Notes: generated by a model not told the origin, from the sequence alone. A stretch of DNA of 30,412 nt from an uncultured Spirochaetales bacterium (GCA_934247875.1 CAKQJZ010000016.1:1-30412), one strand, 5' to 3'; positions 15,585-24,014 are shown, counted from the first letter of the stretch. A program made the numbers and translations.

Positions 15585-17169
15585 TTGCTGCTTCAACGAA
15601 TGCCATAAAGCATGGGTGAGGGCGGTTAGGTCTGCTCTTGAACTCAGGATGGAACTGGACTGCTAAGAAGCATGGATGGTCTTTGATCTCAATTGCTTCA
15701 ACAAGTCTTCCATCAGGGCTTGTGCCTGCGATAGTAAGTCCTTTCTCGATGAATTCATCTCTGAATTCATTGTTGAACTCATATCTATGTCTATGACGTT
15801 CCTCTATCATGTCTGTCTTATAGTAGCGCTCCATGATTGTATTAGGAGTTATTGCACAGCGATATGCTCCAAGTCTCATTGTGCCACCCTTTGGTACTAT
15901 TCCACGCTGGTCTGGCATCAAATCAATTACTTTATGTTTGCTGTTCTCATCGAATTCAGATGAGTTAGCATCTGAATAGCCAAGTACGTTACGAGCATAT
16001 TCAATTACTGCAATCTGCATTCCAAGGCATATTCCAAGGTATGGAATCTTATTTACACGTGCATATTTTGCAGCAGCGATCTTTCCCTCTATTCCTCTGC
16101 CGCCAAAGCCACCTGGAACGAGAATGCCGCTAACGTCGCTAAGGTATTCTTCAGCGCTCTCATCATTCAAGAGCTCAGCATCAACCCACTTCAGATCAAT
16201 CTGGCTATGAAGTGACCAGCCAGCATGCTTTAGTGCCTCTATTACAGAGAGGTATGCGTCATGAAGCTGAATATACTTTCCGACGATTGCGATTCTGACG
16301 CTGTTCTTTGATGATTCGATATTCTGAAGCATATCTGCCCAGTCATCGAGATCAGCAGGCTTTGCATTGAGTTTGAGTTCTCTGCATACAATCTCATCGA
16401 GCTTTTCTTTATGCAGCATGAATGGTGCTTCATATAGTACAGGCAGAGTAGAGTTCTCAATAACGCAATCAGGCTTAACATTGCAAAAGAGCGCAATCTT
16501 CTCTTTTATAGATGGCTCTATAGGCTCATCTGCTCTCATTACTATGATATCTGGGAAGATGCCAGCGCCCATAAGCTCCTTTACAGAGTGCTGGGTTGGC
16601 TTGCTCTTATGTTCTCCAGATGACTTTATATATGGAACCAGAGTTACATGGATGAATAAGCAATTCTCTTTGCCTTGCTCAATCGCAATCTGTCTGATTG
16701 CTTCAAGAAATGGCTGAGATTCAATATCACCAGTTGTGCCACCGATTTCGGTAATTACTACATCTGCTCCTGTTTTCTCATCAAGTGAGTAGATGAATTT
16801 CTTTATCTCATTGGTTACATGAGGGATTATCTGAACTGTTGAACCGAGGTACTCACCATTTCTTTCTTTATTGAGAACTGTCCAGAATACTTTGCCGCTT
16901 GTAAGGTTTGAGAATTTATTGAGGTCTTCATCTATAAAGCGTTCATAGTGTCCAAGATCCAGATCTGTCTCAGCACCATCATCTGTTACGAATACTTCTC
17001 CATGCTGAAGCGGAGACATTGTTCCAGGGTCTACATTCATATATGGGTCGAGTTTCTGCGCTGCAACTTTAAGGCCACGGCTTTTTAAAAGCCTTCCTAA
17101 GCTTGCAGCTGTAATGCCTTTGCCAAGTCCAGACACAACACCGCCTGTTACAAAAATGTGCTTTGCCAT
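15571..17169 (-). CDS. pyrG: CTP synthase
   Basis: PyrG makes CTP from UTP, ATP and glutamine. The 532-residue length is normal. The N-terminal synthase domain (1-265) has VSGLGKGITAASLG, KLDPYMNVDPGTM and EIGGTTGDIES. The C-terminal glutamine amidotransferase domain has the nucleophile Cys381 in LGICLGMQ and the His507/Glu509 pair in VQFHPEF. AAGGAG lies 8 bases before the ATG, inside the end of the preceding ANTAR gene, which ends only two bases upstream. Being the last gene of the GS-GOGAT operon is unusual but sensible, as the enzyme consumes glutamine. Its 3' end overlaps the facing membrane-protein gene. Confidence 0.97.
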   Translation of the reverse strand: MAKHIFVTGGVVSGLGKGITAASLGRLLKSRGLKVAAQKLDPYMNVDPGTMSPLQHGEVFVTDDGAETDLDLGHYERFIDEDLNKFSNLTSGKVFWTVLNKERNGEYLGSTVQIIPHVTNEIKKFIYSLDEKTGADVVITEIGGTTGDIESQPFLEAIRQIAIEQGKENCLFIHVTLVPYIKSSGEHKSKPTQHSVKELMGAGIFPDIIVMRADEPIEPSIKEKIALFCNVKPDCVIENSTLPVLYEAPFMLHKEKLDEIVCRELKLNAKPADLDDWADMLQNIESSKNSVRIAIVGKYIQLHDAYLSVIEALKHAGWSLHSQIDLKWVDAELLNDESAEEYLSDVSGILVPGGFGGRGIEGKIAAAKYARVNKIPYLGICLGMQIAVIEYARNVLGYSDANSSEFDENSKHKVIDLMPDQRGIVPKGGTMRLGAYRCAITPNTIMERYYKTDMIEERHRHRYEFNNEFRDEFIEKGLTIAGTSPDGRLVEAIEIKDHPCFLAVQFHPEFKSRPNRPHPCFMAFVEAAINTK

Positions 17170-17171
17170 TT

Positions 17172-17741
17172 TTATTGCTCCTTGTATTTTCTCGATAGAA
17201 GAAGTGCAGCATCTTTCAGTGTGATTCTTCTATCCATAGCTGTTCTTTCGATAAGTTTATGAGCCTCTTTTTCGCCCATGTCGCCATTTTCAATCATCAG
17301 GCATTTTGCTCTCGCAACTACACGTGCCTCATCAAGCTTGGCCTCGAGTTTTTTGATTTCTCTGTCTTTAGCCTGAAGACGTGCTCTGATAGTAGATGCA
17401 AGCATGATTGTCTGATATAGAATCGGCTTTAGAATTGGTTTTGAAACAATGAGTATGCCAGCGTTTTCTAAGTCGCGGCCAAAGATTGGAATCAAATCCT
17501 CTTTTAAGATCATGATGACTGAGCTATTGGTCTCAGAGGCAATCATATGAGCAAGGTCGATTCCTGGCTCATCTGAGAGTGGGTAGTTTATTATTACTGT
17601 ATCCCACTCTTCATCGAGGACCATTCTTCTAGCTGTAGAGGCGCCTATAGAAGGTGTGACAGAATGCTCACCCTTCTCATCGATAAGGGCTTTTAGTGCA
17701 TTTGCACTCTTTTCTCCGCCAGCTACAGCAAGTATTTTCAT
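17172..17741 (-). CDS. ANTAR-domain RNA-binding antiterminator with degenerate receiver
   Basis: A 189-residue response-regulator-like protein: an N-terminal receiver fold (1-115), a helical linker (118-143, KDREIKKLEAKLDEARVVA) and a C-terminal ANTAR domain (about 140-185) with the family stretch GEKEAHKLIERTAMDRRITLKDAA. ANTAR proteins bind leader RNA and prevent terminator formation, often for nitrogen genes. The receiver is degenerate: the phosphorylated Asp is Asn52 (DTVIINYPL) and the acidic pair near residue 10 is reduced to Glu10, while Lys101 remains. It may therefore be controlled by a ligand or partner, as in AmiR, rather than by phosphorylation. It lies between glnA and pyrG, with gaps of only a few bases. 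The leader hairpin at 22384-22435 is its most obvious possible target. Confidence 0.88.
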   Translation of the reverse strand: MKILAVAGGEKSANALKALIDEKGEHSVTPSIGASTARRMVLDEEWDTVIINYPLSDEPGIDLAHMIASETNSSVIMILKEDLIPIFGRDLENAGILIVSKPILKPILYQTIMLASTIRARLQAKDREIKKLEAKLDEARVVARAKCLMIENGDMGEKEAHKLIERTAMDRRITLKDAALLLSRKYKEQ

Positions 17742-17744
17742 TCT

Positions 17745-19010
17745 CTACGTTACCAGGAATTCCAGATCTCTAGAGAAGAGCACAGGCTCTGGTGCCCTTT
17801 CGGCTCTTCTGTAATCATTGCGTTTTGCTTCTAAGAAACACTTCAGAAGGTGAGGAGGAAGCACATCCTCAATCAGCTTTGACGACTCAGCTTCTTGAGC
17901 AGCTTCCATTAAGGAATCTGAAAGCTCTTCGCCTTCTTTTATCGCGCTAAGCTTCAAGTTTCTCTCTATTCCGTTCTCAGCTGCCTTCAAAAGCAACAGC
18001 AGTGCAAGGTAAGGATTGCAAGAAGGATCTGCAACTCTCACTTCAATTCGCTTTGAGCTCTCTTTTGTTACTTTAGGAACTCTTATCAACAGTCCTCTGT
18101 TGCTAGTGCCCCACGTAATAGAAGATGGAGCTTCATCGCTTCCAAGTCGCTGGTAGCTATTTGAAACAGGATTCAGGAAAATCTGAATTGCTTTGATATG
18201 ATCTAAGATACCTGCAACAATATTCTCTTTGATCTCGTCAAATGAAACACCTTCTTTATGGAGTGAGATATTCACATGAAGCCCAGAACCAGATGAATGT
18301 ATTAAAGGTTTTGGAAGGAATGATGCAAATAGCCCACGTGAGTTTGCAAGTGTCTTTACTGTGCTTTTGAAAGAGATCAGATTATCTGCAGCATGCAAAA
18401 GCGTAGTAGGGCGGAATGAGATCTCATTCTGTCCAGGTCCTTTCTCATGGTGGCTTGTCTCGATATAGATTCCCATCTCTTCAAGTGTTATTGAAATCTC
18501 ACGCCTGATGTTCTCGCCTTTATCAAGTGGTGCTATATCCAAGTAACCAGCTCTATCCATTGGCTCTAAAGTCGGATTTCCATCCTGGTCATTCTTAAAT
18601 AGGTAGAACTCACACTCAAGCCCAGCAATAGAATCAAAGCCCTTCTTGTATAGTGACTTCTCAGCTTTCTTCAATAGATATCGAGCATCACCTTCAAAAG
18701 GAGTCATATCTGGATGCATGATATCGCAAAAGAGGCGTATTACTCTGCCATGCTCACTAGGGCGCCATGGGAGAATCTGAAGCGTCTCTGGGTCTGGAAA
18801 CAATAATAGGTCAGAATCTTCAACGTTCAGAAAGCCTCTTATAGCTGAAGCATCGAAGCTTATGCCTTCGTTGAAGGCACGTTCTAGCTCACTAGCTGAT
18901 ATTGATACGTTCTTCAGTTGTCCGAAGATATCACAAAAGGAGAGACGAACGAATCTGACATCATTTTCTTTAGCATACTGTAGTACATCTTCTTTATCAT
19001 ATGTTGTCAT
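17745..19010 (-). CDS. glnA: Glutamine synthetase, type I, short form
   Basis: This 421-residue enzyme makes glutamine from glutamate, ammonia and ATP. Metal and substrate residues typical of GSI are visible: DASAIRGF (near 53-60), GLECEFYLF (Glu132, Glu134), HHEKGPGQNE (187-196), SGLHVNIS (His245), the glutamate-flap region NPVSNSYQRLG, and RIEVRVADPSCNPYLA (Glu323, Arg325). The adenylylation-site motif of the GSI-beta type is missing, and the protein is a little shorter than the usual 440-470, mainly around the flap loop and C-terminus. AGAGG lies 9 bases before the ATG. It follows the glutamate synthase genes by 12 bases, giving a GS-GOGAT operon. A specialised gamma-glutamylation role is less likely in this context. 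Confidence 0.92.
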   Translation of the reverse strand: MTTYDKEDVLQYAKENDVRFVRLSFCDIFGQLKNVSISASELERAFNEGISFDASAIRGFLNVEDSDLLLFPDPETLQILPWRPSEHGRVIRLFCDIMHPDMTPFEGDARYLLKKAEKSLYKKGFDSIAGLECEFYLFKNDQDGNPTLEPMDRAGYLDIAPLDKGENIRREISITLEEMGIYIETSHHEKGPGQNEISFRPTTLLHAADNLISFKSTVKTLANSRGLFASFLPKPLIHSSGSGLHVNISLHKEGVSFDEIKENIVAGILDHIKAIQIFLNPVSNSYQRLGSDEAPSSITWGTSNRGLLIRVPKVTKESSKRIEVRVADPSCNPYLALLLLLKAAENGIERNLKLSAIKEGEELSDSLMEAAQEAESSKLIEDVLPPHLLKCFLEAKRNDYRRAERAPEPVLFSRDLEFLVT

Positions 19011-19022
19011 ATATATCGACCT

Positions 19023-19745
19023 CTAAATATGTGTATAGAGACGCTTATAAGGCGCTACTGAGTTAGGCTTTAATATGAAAAAATGCTGTTTCATTATGGC
19101 ATCTATGTCAAGAGAAAATAGCGTGCAGAATTCAGAAATAAGTGATTTTATTTCTTCTTTTTCTTCCTTTGTTGCACTTGATGCAACTACCTGCGCTGGG
19201 AGGTCTTTAGGAAGTTCTTTTGCTCTTAATATGATTCTTCCTCCATGCATTCCTGTGCCAGTGAAATAACCAACAGGAGCAGCTCCTCCTGCTTCAAGAC
19301 CTAGAACTATGATTGTGCCTCCTGCAAGGTACTCGCCTAAAAATGAGCCTGCACTGTCGCCAATGATTATCAAAGGCTGCTTATCTTTATAAGCTTTCAT
19401 ATGAATGCCAGCTCTGTATCCAGCTTTGTCTCTTATATAGATCTTTCCGCCGCGCATTGCGTAGCCGCATGCATCTCCAGCTGATCCATGGATGATGATC
19501 TCTCCATCATTCATTGTGTCTCCTGTTGCATCTTCAGCATCTTCAAACACTTCGACTTTGGATCCATTTAAAAATGCGCCAAGTGCGTTTCCTGGGACTC
19601 CATGTATCTTGATATCCTGGCCTTTTGAGCCAGCTGCTATATAGCGCTGCCCAGTAAGGTCTGTTATTTCGATTTCTTTATCTTTTGACTCTTTGATCAG
19701 ATCATTGAGTTCTTTGAAGTGCATATCTTTAGCATCTATTCTCAT
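19023..19745 (-). CDS. Glutamate synthase, GXGXG-domain subunit (archaeal type)
   Basis: This 240-residue protein is the free-standing version of the C-terminal right-handed beta-helix of GltB. The helix is built from repeated glycine-rich turns, visible as GSKGQDIKIHGVPGNALGAF, GSAGDACGYAMRGGKIYI, GDSAGSFLGEYLAGGTIIVLG and GTGMHGGRI. It stabilises the GATase and synthase subunits. I chose the ATG at 19745, preceded by GGAGAG, over the GTG at 19751. The start lies just after the overlapping stop of the synthase gene. The last about 60 residues are helical and less conserved. Together with its two upstream neighbours it rebuilds a complete GltB from three chains. Confidence 0.9.
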   Translation of the reverse strand: MRIDAKDMHFKELNDLIKESKDKEIEITDLTGQRYIAAGSKGQDIKIHGVPGNALGAFLNGSKVEVFEDAEDATGDTMNDGEIIIHGSAGDACGYAMRGGKIYIRDKAGYRAGIHMKAYKDKQPLIIIGDSAGSFLGEYLAGGTIIVLGLEAGGAAPVGYFTGTGMHGGRIILRAKELPKDLPAQVVASSATKEEKEEIKSLISEFCTLFSLDIDAIMKQHFFILKPNSVAPYKRLYTHI

Positions 19746-19747
19746 AA

Positions 19748-21256
19748 TCACTCTCCTGCATGCTTAATCCCAAGGATTTCAAGTTCCTTCTCGTTAAGAG
19801 CGATTCCCCTTAGCATTGCTCTGTTGCCAATAAGAGCCTCGACTGAGTTAATACCCATTCCGCCCATCATCTCTTTGATTTCATGAGTCCATGCACTGAC
19901 AAGATTTACAAGTCTCTCTTTGGCGACTTCTGGGTCCAGGCGTTTTACTAAGTCTTCTCTCTGCGTTGCGATTCCCCAGTTGCATCTGCCACTGTGGCAG
20001 CTTCTGCAAAGATGGCAGCCCATTGCAATAAGTGCTGATGTTGCGATATATACAGCATCTGCACCAAGTGCGATTGCTTTTACTATATCTGCGCTGTTTC
20101 TGATTGAACCGCTTACAACCAGAGATACTTTATTTCTGATTCCTTCATCTCTCAGACGTTTATCTACAGATGCAAGTGCAAGCTCAATTGGTATTCCAAC
20201 ATTATCTCTGATTACAGCAGGAGCTGCACCTGTGCCACCTCTGAAGCCATCGATAGCTATGATGTCTGCACCGCTTCTAGCAACACCAGATGCGATAGCT
20301 GAGATGTTATGTACTGCAGCGACTTTGACTATAACAGGCTTCTTGTATCCAGTTACTTCCTTAAGCGCATATACAAGCTGTCTTAAATCCTCGATAGAGT
20401 AGATATCGTGGTGCGGAGCAGGAGATATTGCATCTGTGCCTTCTGGAATCATACGCGTTCTCGATACATCCTTGACTATCTTCGCACCAGGAAGATGGCC
20501 TCCGATTCCAGGCTTAGCACCTTGTCCCATCTTTATTTCAAGTGCTTTGCCGCACTCTAGAAATTCTGGTTTGACGCCAAAACGCCCTGAAGCAACTTGT
20601 ACAATCGTATTATCTCCATAAACATAGAAGTCCTCATGTAAGCCGCCTTCTCCTGTGTTGTAGAGGATGCCTAGCTCTTTTGCAGCCCCAGCAAGTGCCT
20701 TATGTGCATTGTAGCTTATAGAGCCATAGCTCATAGCTGCAAACATTATAGGAGTGCTGAGCTCTATATGAGGTCTCTCTTCAGGTATTATGCGCCCCTC
20801 TTCATCTCGTTTGATCTCATCTGATTTAGAGCCAAGAAAGACCTTAGTCTCCATAGGCTCTCTAAGCGGATCGATAGAAGGGTTGGTTACCTGAGATGCA
20901 TTGATGAGGATTCTATCCCAGTAGACAGGGTAGCTCTTTGGAGTGCCCATAGAAGCAAGCAGTACACCGCCTGTTGCAGCTTGGCGGAATATGTTTGTAA
21001 TGTCATCATCGTGCCAGTTGGCATTAGGCTTGAAAGAACTATCTGTCTTTCTGATCTTTATTGCCTTTACAGGACACATTGAGACGCATCTTGAGCATGA
21101 TACGCATCTCTCATCATAAGAGATCATTATGCGGCGCTTCTCATCGTATTTATGAACTTCATTAGCGCACTCTCTTTCGCATATTCTGCAGCGTGTGCAC
21201 TTTTCATCATTCCTGATAACTTCAAATTCAGGAGAGATATAATCTAATGCATTCAT
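19748..21256 (-). CDS. gltB: Glutamate synthase, FMN/iron-sulfur synthase subunit (archaeal type)
   Basis: The 502-residue central synthase subunit converts 2-oxoglutarate and ammonia (from glutamine) to glutamate. Residues about 20-65 hold two ferredoxin-like 4Fe-4S motifs (CTRCRICEREC and CVSCSRCVSMCP). The FMN barrel follows with GEGGLHEDF, KMGQGAKPGIGGHLPG, SPAPHHDIYSIEDL and GFRGGTGAAP. A third cysteine cluster, CHLCRSCHSGRCNWGIATQ, corresponds to the Fe-S site of standard GltB. No NAD(P)H-binding beta subunit is encoded nearby, so ferredoxin or a distant oxidoreductase is the probable electron donor. The ATG at 21256 shares one base with the preceding stop and has AAGGAGG 7 bases upstream. 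Confidence 0.93.
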   Translation of the reverse strand: MNALDYISPEFEVIRNDEKCTRCRICERECANEVHKYDEKRRIMISYDERCVSCSRCVSMCPVKAIKIRKTDSSFKPNANWHDDDITNIFRQAATGGVLLASMGTPKSYPVYWDRILINASQVTNPSIDPLREPMETKVFLGSKSDEIKRDEEGRIIPEERPHIELSTPIMFAAMSYGSISYNAHKALAGAAKELGILYNTGEGGLHEDFYVYGDNTIVQVASGRFGVKPEFLECGKALEIKMGQGAKPGIGGHLPGAKIVKDVSRTRMIPEGTDAISPAPHHDIYSIEDLRQLVYALKEVTGYKKPVIVKVAAVHNISAIASGVARSGADIIAIDGFRGGTGAAPAVIRDNVGIPIELALASVDKRLRDEGIRNKVSLVVSGSIRNSADIVKAIALGADAVYIATSALIAMGCHLCRSCHSGRCNWGIATQREDLVKRLDPEVAKERLVNLVSAWTHEIKEMMGGMGINSVEALIGNRAMLRGIALNEKELEILGIKHAGE

Positions 21257-22374
21257 CACATATCCTCCTTATTAAAGAGCTTTACAACGACAGCTTCTCC
21301 GCCTCGTGGGTGCCAGATTCTCTCTGGTTCTGGCTCAACAACTTTGATTGCAGCCTCTTCACTTGCGAAGTAGACCATGTCATCTTTCTCAGCTGCGACT
21401 AAGCTTCTGAGCTTCAGTCTGTCATTGAGTGCCATCAAGCCACCTGAGAAGCCGACAATGATAGAGAACGGACCTGTTACAAGCAGAGATGAGAATGTGT
21501 TTCTCAGGTATGTATATTCTTTCTTATCTTTCTCATTCATGCGCTCAATAGTGCTCCAGAAAGGAGCAGCTAAGACATGAGCACTCTCTTCTAAGCTTAG
21601 TCCTTTGACTCTAGTGAGGTAGTCAATCATATATGTAATTACTTCTGTATCTGTCTGGAGCGTGCATCTGTAGCCATACATTTCAATAGCGCGTCTATTT
21701 GCGTCGTAGCTAGAGATCTCTCCATTGTGGACAACTGAGATATCCAATAGTCCAAATGGATGAGCACCTCCCCACCAGCCTGGAGTGTTTGTTGGGTATC
21801 TTCCATGCACAGTCCATGAATATCCTTCATATTCCTCTAAGCGGTAGAAATCGCCGACATCTTCTGGGTATCCAACAGCTTTGAAGCAGCCCATATTCTT
21901 CCCTGATGAGAAGATATAAGCACCTTTTATGGCAGTATTTACATGGACAACTGCCCTTACTGTGTATTCTTTCTCATCAAGCTGAGAGAAAGATAGTCTT
22001 GTTTTGAGTGGTGTGACAAAGTAGCGCCACATAAGAGGCTCATCTGAAATGTTCTTATTCTTTCTTGTAGGAATCTTTGATAGGTTTACGATATCAAAAT
22101 AGTCATCGAGGTAGTGCTCTGTCTCGATTCTTGCATCATTGCTATCGTAAAAGATATGAAGTGCGTAGTAATCTTTGTACTCTGGATAAATTCCATATCC
22201 TGCAAATCCGCCGCCTAGTCCATTGGATCTGTCGTGCATTGTTTTGATGGACCTGATCATGCCTTCTCCTGTGAACTTCCTGCCACTTCTAGAGAACATA
22301 GCAGCAATAGCACAGCCAGAAGGAATCCTTACGTCCCCTTCATAGAGAGAGCTCCTATTCTGAAAATAATCCAT
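21256..22374 (-). CDS. Glutamate synthase, glutamine amidotransferase subunit (archaeal type)
   Basis: This 372-residue class-II (Ntn) amidotransferase supplies ammonia from glutamine to the synthase subunit. The likely nucleophile is Cys21 in SGCAIAAMF, which would become N-terminal after removal of a 20-residue propeptide, as GltB is known to do with its own propeptide. Other family features are HDRSNGLGGGFAGYGIYP, VHGRYPTNTPGWWGGAHPF and SVVHNGEISSYDANRRAIE, then DTEVITYMIDYL. It is the first gene of the six-gene operon. GGAGG lies 4 bases before the ATG, directly after the U-tract of the leader hairpin. Confidence 0.9.
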   Translation of the reverse strand: MDYFQNRSSLYEGDVRIPSGCAIAAMFSRSGRKFTGEGMIRSIKTMHDRSNGLGGGFAGYGIYPEYKDYYALHIFYDSNDARIETEHYLDDYFDIVNLSKIPTRKNKNISDEPLMWRYFVTPLKTRLSFSQLDEKEYTVRAVVHVNTAIKGAYIFSSGKNMGCFKAVGYPEDVGDFYRLEEYEGYSWTVHGRYPTNTPGWWGGAHPFGLLDISVVHNGEISSYDANRRAIEMYGYRCTLQTDTEVITYMIDYLTRVKGLSLEESAHVLAAPFWSTIERMNEKDKKEYTYLRNTFSSLLVTGPFSIIVGFSGGLMALNDRLKLRSLVAAEKDDMVYFASEEAAIKVVEPEPERIWHPRGGEAVVVKLFNKEDM

Positions 22375-22383
22375 GTCGCCTCC

Positions 22384-22435
22384 AAAAAGAAAAGGCGCCT
22401 AGTTTAGGGAGAAATCTCCTTAGCTAGACGCCTTT
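22384..22435 (-). terminator. Leader terminator/attenuator of the GS-GOGAT operon
   Basis: On the minus strand the arms 22435-22416 and 22411-22391 pair as 12 consecutive outer base pairs (one G-U), a small internal loop and a 5-bp inner stem with a 4-base loop. UUUUCUUUUU follows (to 22384), and the ribosome site GGAGG begins at the very next base. There is no room for a promoter between this terminator and the gene, so operon expression requires read-through. An ANTAR antiterminator is encoded in the same operon. It could also end the upstream ATPase transcript. Confidence 0.85.
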
Positions 22436-22445
22436 GTCTGTGCTT

Positions 22446-22474
22446 AAGATATAAAAGATGGGGAAAAAGTGCAA
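22446..22474 (-). promoter_or_regulatory. Probable promoter of the GS-GOGAT operon
   Basis: On the minus strand TTGCAC (22474-22469) and TATCTT (22451-22446) are 17 bases apart. A start near 22438 would give a leader of about 65 bases consisting almost wholly of the terminator hairpin. The -10 match is only partial, and the promoter could instead lie inside the ATPase gene. Confidence 0.5.
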
Positions 22475-22482
22475 TAGTCTCT

Positions 22483-23889
22483 CTATTTAAATTCCTCTGG
22501 CACTTTCAGATTTTCCACATTTACAGGCTCGACTTTTAGTGTTTCTTCTTCAGCTTTCATAAAGCCAATTGCATATAATGGGTATGTTATGAATCCTTCA
22601 CCGTGCCCAATATTTGTATCTGCAATTTTCACAGCTTTGTGCTTCCCAAATCTTTTAGGATTTGAAAGAACAAACTTCATGCTTGTTGCTCTGTTGTTTG
22701 TAGCTTTGCATTCGAGAATTGTTATATTCCCATTTTCTTCATAAATGAAGTCTAATTCAGGAGAGCCGCTTTTCGCATGATAATAATATAGCTCTCTACC
22801 GTTTTCAGCGAATGCTGATGCGACCATATTCTCTGCTATTGCGCCTTTATAAGCGCTGAAGTCGCCACTGAGAATCTTTGCTGGAGCATCGCTGCCAAGC
22901 ATCGATACCAACAGCCCCGTATCAATAACAAAGACTTTGAACTCTGTTGGAATCTTCACGCCTTCAAGTGGGTAAGAAAGCTCTCTTACGTTGTATGATT
23001 TCAAGACAAGCCCCAAATCTTCGATGTATTGCAGTCCATCAGCTTTCTCTGGAGATTTCCCTTTTACATCGACTAAGCTATATTGGAATTTCTTATATTC
23101 TTTAGAGAGCTGAGAAGGCAAAGATTTCAGACATGCTTCAGCTCTGAGTTTCAGAGTTTCATTTATCAGATTATTCCCTTTCTCATCTTGGTATCTTCCA
23201 AAATCATCTTTGATTGATGATAGTATTCTTCTCTGTATTGCTCTGACATTGTTCAAATCATGAGTCTCAAAGAAGCAATTGCATGCTTCAGGCATTCCAC
23301 CAACGATTAAGTATTGCAGATAAAGAGCACGCATGCTTTCGTGCACTGTTTTTTCTATTGTCACTCCATTTCTCAATGAGCTTCTGACATAACTCAATAC
23401 TTTTGAATCCATTCCAGTGTTAATCAGAAATTCCTCAAAAGAGAGCGGGTACATATTGATCTGTTCTTCATAACCAACAGGGATTCCTCTCTTGTATGGT
23501 GCTCTGAATCCTTTGACGCCAAGAAAGCTTCCAGTTGCAATAACGTCATATCTTCCATCTAGATCCCAATACTTCAGAGAGCTTCTTGCATTTGGACAAT
23601 CTTGTATTTCATCTAATATTAAAAGCGTCTTTCCTGGGATGAATCTTGCTGTAGGCATATTTGCTGTGATTGCCATAACCATCTGATCGACAGAGAAATC
23701 TCCACTAAATGCATCATGAATAGTATTATTGGCTCTCAAGTCAATATAAACAGTATTGCTATAAAACTCTTTGCCAAATTGTTTTGCTATGAAAGTCTTT
23801 CCAGTTTGGCGCATTCCTTTTATGATTAAAGGGTGATGTTTTCTTGTTTTCCATGCAATTAAGTCATTAATAATTCTACGCTTTAACAT
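22483..23889 (-). CDS. AAA-family ATPase with DUF4143 / nuclease-like C-terminus
   Basis: A 468-residue protein of the widespread AAA_14-DUF4143 family, whose cellular role is not established. Seen: Walker A GMRQTGKT (25-32), Walker B LLILDEIQD (89-97), sensor-like GSFLG (120-124), a middle helical region, and a C-terminal PD-(D/E)xK-like signature with Asp380 in SPELDFI and Glu393/Lys395 in ILECKA. The ATG at 23889 has GAGAA upstream; a TTG at 23919 is less likely because it lies in the promoter. No partner gene is adjacent. The gene ends 48 bases before the GS-GOGAT leader terminator, which may also end its message. Three 33-base-spaced repeats precede it. Confidence 0.85.
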   Translation of the reverse strand: MLKRRIINDLIAWKTRKHHPLIIKGMRQTGKTFIAKQFGKEFYSNTVYIDLRANNTIHDAFSGDFSVDQMVMAITANMPTARFIPGKTLLILDEIQDCPNARSSLKYWDLDGRYDVIATGSFLGVKGFRAPYKRGIPVGYEEQINMYPLSFEEFLINTGMDSKVLSYVRSSLRNGVTIEKTVHESMRALYLQYLIVGGMPEACNCFFETHDLNNVRAIQRRILSSIKDDFGRYQDEKGNNLINETLKLRAEACLKSLPSQLSKEYKKFQYSLVDVKGKSPEKADGLQYIEDLGLVLKSYNVRELSYPLEGVKIPTEFKVFVIDTGLLVSMLGSDAPAKILSGDFSAYKGAIAENMVASAFAENGRELYYYHAKSGSPELDFIYEENGNITILECKATNNRATSMKFVLSNPKRFGKHKAVKIADTNIGHGEGFITYPLYAIGFMKAEEETLKVEPVNVENLKVPEEFK

Positions 23890-23907
23890 AATTTGTTCTC
23901 TATTAAC

Positions 23908-23913
23908 ATTATA
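23908..23913 (-). promoter_or_regulatory. -10 box of the AAA/DUF4143 ATPase gene
   Basis: A perfect TATAAT lies on the minus strand 18 bases before the ATG at 23889. No good -35 is present at 17 bases; TTGAAT fits only at 19 bases (23938-23933). The first of the three direct repeats (23927-23946) overlaps that -35 area, so the repeats may bind an activator or repressor. Confidence 0.5.
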
Positions 23914-23926
23914 GTACAATAAAACA

Positions 23927-24013
23927 GACAGAATTCAAAGGTAAATTACATATTTTATGGACAAAATTAAGAGGATAAATAGCTTAAACATCGACAGAAT
24001 TAAGAGGATAAAA
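23927..24013. repeat. Three direct repeats with exact 33-base period
   Basis: Copies begin at 23927, 23960 and 23993. The last two share GACARAATTAAGAGGATAAA with a single difference; the first is diverged (GACAGAATTCAAAGGTAAAT). The 12-13 bases between copies are not conserved. A 33-base period is close to three DNA helical turns, so proteins bound to the copies would line up on one face. The array lies upstream of the ATPase promoter and downstream of the binding-protein terminator. Confidence 0.8.
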
Positions 24014-24014
24014 T

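Noticed and set aside
19920..20402. A 160-codon plus-strand frame opposite the glutamate synthase gene
   Set aside because: It is antisense to a strongly conserved enzyme and reads as low-complexity sequence.
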